Below, piece by piece: positions 35,745 through 42,813 of a stretch of DNA of 51,383 nt. Each line of letters begins with the position of its first letter. The stretch's first letter is position 1. This DNA comes from Salinimicrobium sediminilitoris (GTDB lineage Bacteria > Bacteroidota > Bacteroidia > Flavobacteriales > Flavobacteriaceae), in the NCBI RefSeq assembly GCF_020866905.1, contig NZ_JAIVCC010000015.1, positions 1-51,383 on the forward strand, written 5' to 3'. Position numbers and translations under genes: made by a program. The notes beneath the pieces were generated by a model. The model worked only from the letters and a program-made list of their open reading frames with translations. It did no database searches and was not told where the DNA came from.

Positions 35745-36338
35745 ATGAAAAGAACAAAAATGTCAATTATGGCCCTTGCTGGAGCATTTTTACTTGCTTC
35801 ATGCGGAGAGACAAAAAAAGAAAATGAAATTGAAGACGGTGCAATGCCAATGCAAAACGAGATGCATATGGAAGAGACCGATGATCACAATATGGACAAT
35901 ATGAACGTGAACCTTGATGACGGTGCCCAGGGTGATCTTGCCTTCAACAACCAGAACATGGAGGCTGTCTACAACCACTATATGCACGTCAAGACCGCTT
36001 TGGTGAATACCAATGCTGAAGAAGCAAAGAGCGGAGCCCAAATGATGACTGAAGCACTACAAAATGCCGGTGGTAACGAGGAAGCTTTGAATGCGGCTCA
36101 AACTATCGCCCAGACAGATGATATCAATGTACAGAGAACCACTTTCCAGGACCTTTCTGATGCCATGGAAAATATGTTAACGGGAGAATTATCTTCAGGA
36201 GAAGTTTACAAGCAGTATTGTCCTATGGCTTTTGACGGAAAAGGAGCTTACTGGTTGTCATCTTCAGAAGAGATCCGTAACCCGTACTACGGTGACAAGA
36301 TGCTGAAGTGTGGAAGCGTTCGCGATACTATCAAATAG
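35745..36338 (+). CDS. DUF3347 lipoprotein, Met/His-rich, probable copper-binding
   Basis: A 197-residue envelope protein with a lipobox (AFLLASC, Cys20). A linker rich in Met, His and acidic residues (about 33-56, with MPMQNEMHM and DDHNMDNMN) follows, then a helical DUF3347 domain ending QYCPMAFDGKGAYWL...GDKMLKCGS. The Met/His-rich segment resembles periplasmic Cu(I)/Ag(I) binding proteins. It is 24 bases after the adaptor gene and six bases before the AraC-type regulator, so it is part of the efflux operon. A periplasmic metal chaperone or buffer is the likely role, not established by sequence alone. Confidence 0.85.
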   Translation: MKRTKMSIMALAGAFLLASCGETKKENEIEDGAMPMQNEMHMEETDDHNMDNMNVNLDDGAQGDLAFNNQNMEAVYNHYMHVKTALVNTNAEEAKSGAQMMTEALQNAGGNEEALNAAQTIAQTDDINVQRTTFQDLSDAMENMLTGELSSGEVYKQYCPMAFDGKGAYWLSSSEEIRNPYYGDKMLKCGSVRDTIK

Positions 36339-36344
36339 TAGCAG

Positions 36345-36905
36345 GTGAAGCTTTTTATCAAAAATATGGTTTGTAACCGCTGTAATATGATGGTGAAGTC
36401 TGAACTGGAAAAGTTCGGGCTTCATCCTGTTACAGTCAAGTTGGGTATGGCCGAGATAGAAAAGGAATTAACTCCCGGAGAGAAGAAGCTTCTTAATGAG
36501 CGATTTAGTAGATTGGGGTTCGAACTTATTGACGATAAAAAGACCCGGCTCATTGAGAGCATAAAAACTACAGTTGTGGAGTTGATCCATAATTCTGATG
36601 ATCTCCCAAAAATGACATTTTCGGAATTTCTTTCTGAAAAGTTCCATCAGGATTATTCGGCCCTCAGCAAACTATTTTCTGAAGTGCAGGGGGTGACCAT
36701 TGAACAATACGTTATCACTCAAAAGATCGAAAAAGTCAAAGAACTTTTGGTCTATGATGAGCTTTCTCTAAGCCAAATCGCCCATCAACTGCATTATTCC
36801 AGCGTTTCCCATTTGAGCAAACAGTTCAAAAAGGTCACGGGCTTGACTCCCACCCATTTTAAGCAGGTAAAGGAAAATAAGCGCACACCGCTTGACGAAC
36901 TATAG
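36345..36905 (+). CDS. AraC family regulator with N-terminal HMA-like CxxC domain
   Basis: A 186-residue transcription regulator. The first 70 or so residues look like a heavy-metal-associated (ferredoxin-like) domain: IKNMVCNRCNMMV with Cys10 and Cys13 at the position of the CxxC metal site. The rest is an AraC double helix-turn-helix (about 95-180) with LSLSQIAHQLHYSSVSHLSKQFKKVTG and the PTHFKQ ending. The GTG start at 36345 is chosen because the first ATG (36366) would remove the first beta strand. Only six bases follow the DUF3347 gene, so it lies in the operon it probably controls. It is a likely direct sensor of Cu(I)/Ag(I) (inference). Confidence 0.85.
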   Translation: MKLFIKNMVCNRCNMMVKSELEKFGLHPVTVKLGMAEIEKELTPGEKKLLNERFSRLGFELIDDKKTRLIESIKTTVVELIHNSDDLPKMTFSEFLSEKFHQDYSALSKLFSEVQGVTIEQYVITQKIEKVKELLVYDELSLSQIAHQLHYSSVSHLSKQFKKVTGLTPTHFKQVKENKRTPLDEL

Positions 36906-36945
36906 GTTTTTGTTCTTTCCTTTTTAGTGGTTAAGACTGTCCTTG

Positions 36946-36976
36946 AAAAACCCGATAAATATTGGGTTTTACGAAT
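36946..36976 (+). terminator. Possible weak terminator after the AraC-type regulator
   Basis: AAAACCC (36947-36953) pairs with GGGTTTT (36964-36970) around a ten-base AT loop, with a T run a few bases later (36976-36981). It is weak; the next gene may also be read through. Confidence 0.35.
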
Positions 36977-37042
36977 TTTTTATGAGTCTTTGCCTTGGCT
37001 TTTTCCGAACTTAGTATAAGATTAAATTTAAATCATAAACTC

Positions 37043-37588
37043 ATGAAAGCTTATTTTAAATTAATGATGCTTTGTTTCAGTTTTATCCTGCTGCACTCCT
37101 GTCAGGACAAGGAAAAACAACAAAGCGTGGAAATCAATACTTCCGAAGAAATTAAAGAAGCAGCAAAAGAAACCCCGGATATTGCCGACCAGCATTTTAT
37201 TGATGGTATGACAGGGAAAATATGGCATAACTATCTGGAGATTAAAATGGCTTTAACCAATGCAGATGCAGACGAGGTACAGGATGTGGCTCAAAGTATG
37301 ATCGCCTCCTTTTCGGCAGAGCGTGCCGAGATGAAAGCTATAGCCCAGCAAATGTCTGAAACCGAGGACCTCGAGGAGCAAAGGGAATTGTTCGCGGCAT
37401 TTACAGAAAAAGCGGGACCTATGTTTGAAGATGCATTATCTGGTGGTACAATTTATAAAAAGTTCTGCCCAATGGCATTTGATAATAAAGGAGCTTACTG
37501 GTATGCCGATATTGAAGAAATAAACAATCCATATTTCGGCGATAAGATGCCAGATTGTGGTTCGGTAGAAAAGACGATTAAAAAATAA
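37043..37588 (+). CDS. DUF3347 lipoprotein, second copy
   Basis: A 181-residue paralogue of the lipoprotein at 35745. Its lipobox is ILLHSC (Cys20), followed by an acidic linker without the Met/His-rich stretch, the helical DUF3347 body and the tail KFCPMAFDNKGAYWY...GDKMPDCGS. The ATG at 37043 (MKAYFKLMM) is preferred over one at 36995, which gives a poor signal peptide. A 137-base gap separates it from the regulator, so it may have its own promoter. A periplasmic copper-handling role is inferred from neighbours and the shared Cys/Met tail. Confidence 0.83.
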   Translation: MKAYFKLMMLCFSFILLHSCQDKEKQQSVEINTSEEIKEAAKETPDIADQHFIDGMTGKIWHNYLEIKMALTNADADEVQDVAQSMIASFSAERAEMKAIAQQMSETEDLEEQRELFAAFTEKAGPMFEDALSGGTIYKKFCPMAFDNKGAYWYADIEEINNPYFGDKMPDCGSVEKTIKK

Positions 37589-37619
37589 AAAAGCTTAACC
37601 AATCAAAAACCAAAATAAG

Positions 37620-38114
37620 ATGAATTCAGAAGATAAAAAACAGCATAAAATGAGTGGCAGCAATTACGGCAGGTTCTTGTTAATGCTCGGTTTGTCCTTT
37701 GTGGCTATGTATATCACGATGTATATGAACACCTATGAATGGGATCATGTTTATTTTAGTATGACCCGGTTTTATATGACTTGCCTAGGTATTTCGGCTA
37801 TGGCGGTGATCATGCTTTCTCTTATGCTCAAAATGTATAAAAACAAAAAAAAGAATATTGCCATTTATCTGGGTAGCCTTGTCTTATTTGTATCGGCATT
37901 AGGTTTAGTTAGAGCGCAGCGGCCTGTTATTGGGGATGTTTTGTACATGAAAGCGATGATCCCTCACCACTCGATCGCAATTTTGACCAGTAAACGCGCA
38001 GATATTGATGACCCCGAAACTAAAAAACTGGCTGAAGAAATTATAGAAGCTCAGAAAAGGGAGATCGCGCAAATGAAAAAGATAATTTACCGCCTGGAGA
38101 ATGAGGAGGAATAG
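37620..38114 (+). CDS. DUF305 domain membrane protein
   Basis: A 164-residue protein with three N-terminal hydrophobic helices (about residues 18-36, 48-68 and 77-95) and a C-terminal DUF305 segment with KAMIPHHSIAI and EIIEAQKREIAQMKKI. DUF305 proteins are often found with copper-resistance genes, and the Met/His-His motif could bind metal. Here the domain is attached to a membrane part rather than to a simple signal peptide. It lies 31 bases after the second DUF3347 gene and 82 bases before the copper ATPase gene. Confidence 0.83.
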   Translation: MNSEDKKQHKMSGSNYGRFLLMLGLSFVAMYITMYMNTYEWDHVYFSMTRFYMTCLGISAMAVIMLSLMLKMYKNKKKNIAIYLGSLVLFVSALGLVRAQRPVIGDVLYMKAMIPHHSIAILTSKRADIDDPETKKLAEEIIEAQKREIAQMKKIIYRLENEEE

Positions 38115-38196
38115 GAGAATCTTACCATAATTTTCCCGAATTGTATAACACATTCGGCTTCTTTCCTGCGAACTTTGGAGTCTAAAGTGAAAGAAA

Positions 38197-41100
38197 ATGG
38201 TACATACATATAAAATAACCGGCATGACCTGCAACGGCTGTCGTGCTCATATTGAGAAGACGCTTCAGGAAGTTGACGGGGTGAAAAATGCCACTGTTGA
38301 TCTTGAAAAAGGGGAAGCGGTGATCGAAATGGACCAGCATATTCCCTGGGACATCTTGGAAACAGCCCTGCAAAAAGGCGGTGGAAATTATCACATCTTC
38401 GCTCCCGGTACTGCTGAAGCAAACTCAAACTTTGCCAAAGTTGAGACAAGCATGACCCATACCTATCAGGTGACCGGCATGACCTGTAATGGCTGCCGTG
38501 CTCATGTGGAGGAAGCTCTACGGAAAGTTGACGGAGTGAAATCTGCTTCTGTAGATCTTGAAAAGGCTGAAGCGGTGATCGAAATGGATGAGCATATTCC
38601 CTGGGACATCTTGGAAACAGCCCTTCAAAAAGGAGGTGGAAATTATCACATCCTCGCTCCTGGTACTGCTGAAGCAAACTCAAACTTTGCCAAAGTTCCA
38701 CAAAAAAATAGTTCGGTTTCTGATGATAATACTGCCGCTGATGATGAAAACTTTGGCAAAGTTGAGGCAAGCATGAGCCACACCTACAAGATCATAGGTA
38801 TGACCTGCAACGGCTGTCGTGCTCATGTGGAAGAAACTCTCAACAATGTTCAAGGAGTAAAAAATGCAGCGGTGGATCTGGAGAAAGCCGAAGCTGTCAT
38901 TGACATGGAAAAGCATATTCCGGTTGGGGTTTTCGAAGACGCCCTTCAAAAAGACGGCGGGAATTATCACATATTGGATGCTCCAAAAAATGGACAACTT
39001 GAGCAGCGTTTTGAGATCGTAGGTATGACCTGTAGCGGCTGTAGAGAACACGTGCAGGATGTGCTGCAGAAGGTGGATGGAGTCGGGAAAGCAAAAGTTG
39101 ACCTGGAAAAGGCAGAGGCCTTTGTTTTCATGAATAAACCTGTGCCTGTAACTGCCTTACAGGAAGCCTTGTTGGAAGAGGCGGGTTCTTATAATATCTT
39201 CCTGGCCGGACAGGATTCCTCTGCGCCACCTAAACCCAAAAAACCACAGGGGAAAGGCACGGGAACTTATTACTGTCCCATGCACTGTGAAGGCGATAAA
39301 ACCTATGACAAACCGGGAGACTGCCCTGTCTGCGGAATGGACCTGGTGGAAGAAGTGAGTTTGACCGTGCAACCAGATCAATATACCTGCCCCATGCACC
39401 CTGAAGTAGTTGAGGATGAGCCTGGAAGCTGCCCCATCTGCGGAATGGATCTCGTACGAATAGAGCCTGACCTTACCGGGGAGCAGAAAACCTATAACAA
39501 GCTGGTCAAAAAGTTTAAAATTGCCGTTGCTTTTACACTGCCCATCTTTCTTATTGCCATGGGAGAAATGATCCCCGGCAACCCAATTTATGAATGGATG
39601 AGCATGGAAGCCTGGAACTGGATACAGTTTGTGCTTTCCCTGCCGGTAGTTTTCTACGCAACCTGGATGTTCTTTGAAAGAGCCTATAGATCGGTAAGAT
39701 CCTGGAACCTTAACATGTTCACCTTGATTGGGATTGGTGCGGGAGTTGCCTGGCTATTTAGTGTTTTCGGGATGGTATTTCCTGACTTCTTTCCGGCGCA
39801 ATTTAAGACGCATGCGGGCACTGTGCATGTCTATTTTGAAGCCGCCACAGTAATTCTCACTTTGGTATTAATGGGACAGGTGCTGGAAGCCCGTGCGCAC
39901 AGTCGTACGAATTCTGCAATCAAGGAATTGCTAAAACTGGCTCCTAACAAAGCGACTATTGTAGTTGATGGAGAAGAAAAAGTTATTGATACAGACAAGA
40001 TAGAAGTCGGCGACATTCTTCGGGTGAAGCCGGGGGAGAAAATCCCTGTGGATGGAAGTATCCAAAGAGGGGAAACCAATATCGACGAATCCATGATCAC
40101 GGGAGAACCTATACCGGTGGAAAAAGTTGAAGGCGATAAGGTGACTTCTGGAACCATTAACGGAAACCGCAGTTTCACCATGAAGGCTGAAAAAGTAGGA
40201 AATGAAACCCTGCTCGCCCAGATCATTAAAATGGTAAACGACGCAAGCCGCTCACAGGCACCTATTCAGAAGTTGGCGGACAGGATTTCAGGCTACTTTG
40301 TACCGGTAGTGGTGTTCATTTCCATCATAACCTTCGTTATTTGGGCGATCTATGGACCTGAACCCCAGTATGTATATGCACTCATCAACGCCATTGCTGT
40401 GTTGATCATTGCCTGTCCCTGTGCCCTGGGCCTTGCGACGCCAATGTCTGTCATGGTAGGAGTGGGAAAAGGTGCCCAGAACGGGGTGTTGATCAAGAAC
40501 GCACAGTCCCTGGAGCAAATGAACAAAATTGATGTTTTGATCATCGATAAGACTGGTACCATAACTGAAGGCAAGCCTTCTGTTGAAAAAGTGGTGGCCT
40601 ATGGAAGTTATTCCGAAGAAGAGGTGATCCAATTAATGGCATCGGTAAATGCCCAGAGTGAGCACCCTTTAGCTTCAGCAACGGTGAATTATGCGAAGGA
40701 ACGAAAAATAGCTATTTCTGAAGCATCAGACTTTAATGCGGTTACAGGGAAAGGCGTGACCGGTTCAGCTTCAGGAAAAGAAGTTGCAATCGGAAACGAG
40801 AAACTCATGAGTCAGCTTAATGCTGAAGTTTCAGAGGAGCTTCAGAAAAAAGTAAAACAAGAGCAGGAGCAGGGCAAAACCGTTTCATACATCGCTATTG
40901 ACAATGAAATTTCAGGTTATGTCACCATTACCGATCCTATTAAAAAAACAAGCCGCCAGGCCATCCAAGAACTTATGGATGATGGAGTGGAGGTGATCAT
41001 GCTTACCGGTGATAATCAAACTACGGCCGCGGCTGTGGCTTCCGAACTGCATCTCACTGGCTTTAAAGCCGGAATGCTTCCGCAGAACAAACTGGAAGAG

Positions 41101-41490
41101 GTTGAAAAACTTCAGGCACAAGGAAAAAAAGTGGCTATGGCCGGAGATGGAATTAATGACGCACCCGCACTTGCCAAAGCCGATATCGGGATCGCTATGG
41201 GTACAGGGACCGATGTTGCCATTGAGAGCGCTGAGATCACCCTCGTAAAAGGGGATTTACACGGGGTAGTAAAAGCCAAAAAGCTGAGCTCAAAAGTGAT
41301 GACCAACATCAAACAAAACCTGTTCTTTGCGTTGATCTATAATACATTGGGAGTGCCTATCGCGGCCGGAGTGCTTTACCCGTTCTTCGGACTTTTACTT
41401 TCCCCGATGATCGCGGCTTTAGCGATGAGCTTTAGTTCGGTGTCGGTGATCGCAAATGCGTTAAGATTAAGAACTGCCAAAATTGACTAG
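38197..41490 (+). CDS. copA: CopA-type copper P1B ATPase with four HMA domains and two Cys-rich metal-binding domains
   Basis: A 1097-residue Cu(I)-exporting ATPase. Four HMA domains with MTCxGC motifs (Cys12/15, 97/100, 204/207, 279/282) are followed by two heavy-metal-binding domains (CPMHC...CPVCGM from Cys360, CPMHP...CPICGM from Cys398). The pump core has [11 protein letters not shown], the membrane CPC (740-742), DKTGT with Asp784, SEHPLASA, and [22 protein letters not shown] and MSFSS motifs in the last helices fit subtype 1B-1 (Cu+). Typical CopA proteins have one or two HMA domains and are about 750-850 residues. The first two HMA units are almost identical at DNA level. Probable partner of the RND pump: cytoplasm to periplasm, then out. 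Confidence 0.93.
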   Translation: MVHTYKITGMTCNGCRAHIEKTLQEVDGVKNATVDLEKGEAVIEMDQHIPWDILETALQKGGGNYHIFAPGTAEANSNFAKVETSMTHTYQVTGMTCNGCRAHVEEALRKVDGVKSASVDLEKAEAVIEMDEHIPWDILETALQKGGGNYHILAPGTAEANSNFAKVPQKNSSVSDDNTAADDENFGKVEASMSHTYKIIGMTCNGCRAHVEETLNNVQGVKNAAVDLEKAEAVIDMEKHIPVGVFEDALQKDGGNYHILDAPKNGQLEQRFEIVGMTCSGCREHVQDVLQKVDGVGKAKVDLEKAEAFVFMNKPVPVTALQEALLEEAGSYNIFLAGQDSSAPPKPKKPQGKGTGTYYCPMHCEGDKTYDKPGDCPVCGMDLVEEVSLTVQPDQYTCPMHPEVVEDEPGSCPICGMDLVRIEPDLTGEQKTYNKLVKKFKIAVAFTLPIFLIAMGEMIPGNPIYEWMSMEAWNWIQFVLSLPVVFYATWMFFERAYRSVRSWNLNMFTLIGIGAGVAWLFSVFGMVFPDFFPAQFKTHAGTVHVYFEAATVILTLVLMGQVLEARAHSRTNSAIKELLKLAPNKATIVVDGEEKVIDTDKIEVGDILRVKPGEKIPVDGSIQRGETNIDESMITGEPIPVEKVEGDKVTSGTINGNRSFTMKAEKVGNETLLAQIIKMVNDASRSQAPIQKLADRISGYFVPVVVFISIITFVIWAIYGPEPQYVYALINAIAVLIIACPCALGLATPMSVMVGVGKGAQNGVLIKNAQSLEQMNKIDVLIIDKTGTITEGKPSVEKVVAYGSYSEEEVIQLMASVNAQSEHPLASATVNYAKERKIAISEASDFNAVTGKGVTGSASGKEVAIGNEKLMSQLNAEVSEELQKKVKQEQEQGKTVSYIAIDNEISGYVTITDPIKKTSRQAIQELMDDGVEVIMLTGDNQTTAAAVASELHLTGFKAGMLPQNKLEEVEKLQAQGKKVAMAGDGINDAPALAKADIGIAMGTGTDVAIESAEITLVKGDLHGVVKAKKLSSKVMTNIKQNLFFALIYNTLGVPIAAGVLYPFFGLLLSPMIAALAMSFSSVSVIANALRLRTAKID
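38341..38697 (+). repeat. Internal duplication of the HMA unit in copA
   Basis: Positions 38341-38442 and 38596-38697 (offset 255 bases) match at 98 of 102 bases by hand count. The homology extends with more divergence over the full HMA units, including a shared linker ([10 protein letters not shown]). A third unit at 38773 repeats the M-x-HTY opening and the preceding linker in part. Confidence 0.9.
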
Positions 41491-41533
41491 TCAAAAATGG
41501 CATTTTAGTATATAATTTTAAAACCAGGATTGA

Positions 41534-42757
41534 ATGCAGGACTTTTGGAAAGACTGGGCAGAAGCTGCTTACACAAGTACGGGATTTTTTTGGATGGCTC
41601 TCTGGGCTTTCATTCTCGGGTATATCATTAGCAGTGGGATCCAGATCTTTGTTACCGAAAAGAAGATGGAAAAAACCATGGGAGGAAAAGACGCGAAAGG
41701 TGTGCTCCTTGGTACCTTCTTCGGCTTTATTAGCAGTTCCTGTAGCTTTTCTGCCCTTGCTTCTACTAAAAGTCTTTTTAAAAAAGGAGCAGGTTTTGTT
41801 CCTTCTATAGCTTTTCTTCTTGCCTCCACAAATCTAGTAATAGAGCTGGGGATCATCATTGCCATTTTCCTGGGTTGGCAATTTGTGGTAGGGGAGTATG
41901 TGGGAGGAATCCTGCTTATCCTCATCAGCTGGCTCATTGTAAGGCTGATTAATCCAAAGAAACTGATCAAAAAGACACGGGAGCGGCTTAAAGGAGAAGA
42001 GGATGATGATGAAGGATCAGATAAAGCCTGGAAGGAGAAGATGAAGTCTGAAACTGCCTGGGCCAAGGTGGCAAAGCAATATGCCATGGAATGGAAGATG
42101 GTGTGGAAGGATGTAACCATTGGCTTCACCATTGCCGGAATAGTAGCTGCCTTTGTGCCCGATTCTTTTTTTAGAACCCTCTTCATCAACAGCGGCCCGG
42201 AGGTTGAAAGCTATAGCTTCTTTACCATTTTAGAGCATATTATTGTCGGGCCTGTTGCTGCGTTTTTGACTTTTATTGGTTCTATGGGGAATATTCCGCT
42301 GGCGGCGCTGCTCTTCGGAAAGGGAGTGAGTTTTGCAGGAGTAATGGCTTTTATTTTCAGTGACCTGGTAGTATTTCCGGTGTTGCGGATCAATGCAAAA
42401 TATTATGGCTGGAAGATGTCACTTTTTATCCTCTTTTTGCTGTTTACTGCACTTATTGGAACTTCCCTGGTTTTGCATTATTCTTTTGACCTGTTAAGTC
42501 TGCTACCCGATCCGAAAAACGTGAAGATCCTTGAATCTGAACATTTCCAGATCGACTACACTTTTTTCCTTAACCTTATATTTCTTATCCTTTCCGGAAT
42601 TCTTATCTACATCGGCTTTTTTAAAAGGAAAGATGTTGACCATATGAAAGAAATGGCTCCGAAGAGTCAGGTGATGGAAAATATCATGAAGTACCTTGCC
42701 TTAATTTCTTATGTATGGCTTTTAGGGGGCTGGATTGTAAGATTATGGGTGATATAA
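41534..42757 (+). CDS. ArsP_1/DUF318-type permease
   Basis: A 407-residue polytopic inner-membrane permease with about ten helices. It has the GTFFGFISSSCSFSALASTKSLF segment near residues 57-79, where the Cys is in the place typical for this family, and a second half beginning GFTIAGIVAAFVPDSFF. A charged loop (KEEDDDEGSDKAWKEK-like, near 155-175) joins the halves. Relatives export arsenicals or other metal compounds, and some are tied to Cu/Zn efflux. It starts 43 bases after the copper ATPase gene on the same strand, so a copper-related role is plausible. The substrate is unproven. Confidence 0.8.
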   Translation: MQDFWKDWAEAAYTSTGFFWMALWAFILGYIISSGIQIFVTEKKMEKTMGGKDAKGVLLGTFFGFISSSCSFSALASTKSLFKKGAGFVPSIAFLLASTNLVIELGIIIAIFLGWQFVVGEYVGGILLILISWLIVRLINPKKLIKKTRERLKGEEDDDEGSDKAWKEKMKSETAWAKVAKQYAMEWKMVWKDVTIGFTIAGIVAAFVPDSFFRTLFINSGPEVESYSFFTILEHIIVGPVAAFLTFIGSMGNIPLAALLFGKGVSFAGVMAFIFSDLVVFPVLRINAKYYGWKMSLFILFLLFTALIGTSLVLHYSFDLLSLLPDPKNVKILESEHFQIDYTFFLNLIFLILSGILIYIGFFKRKDVDHMKEMAPKSQVMENIMKYLALISYVWLLGGWIVRLWVI

Positions 42758-42764
42758 AAAAAGA

Positions 42765-42793
42765 AAAGAGCCGGACGAAACATCCGGCTCTTT
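42765..42793. terminator. Bidirectional terminator at the end of the copper island
   Basis: An 11-bp stem AAAGAGCCGGA (42765-42775) with TCCGGCTCTTT (42783-42793), 7-base loop, A-rich upstream and T-rich downstream. It ends both the permease gene and the convergent metalloprotease gene. Confidence 0.9.
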
Positions 42794-42813
42794 CATTTAT
42801 TCAGAAATAGGAT

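Noticed and set aside
38087-38770. A 227-residue minus-strand open frame opposite the HMA repeats of copA
   Set aside because: It is antisense to a clearly coding region with four HMA motifs. Its own repeats simply mirror the duplicated DNA, and its composition (many Gln, Pro, Ser, His) fits a shadow frame.
38197-39240. CRISPR-like repeats in copA
   Set aside because: The repeats are in-frame protein domains of about 255-320 bases and not short repeats with unique spacers.
41569-42189. A 206-residue minus-strand open frame inside the permease gene
   Set aside because: Antisense to a plausible ten-helix permease. It shows no domain pattern and is rich in Ser and Pro, as shadows of membrane-protein genes often are.
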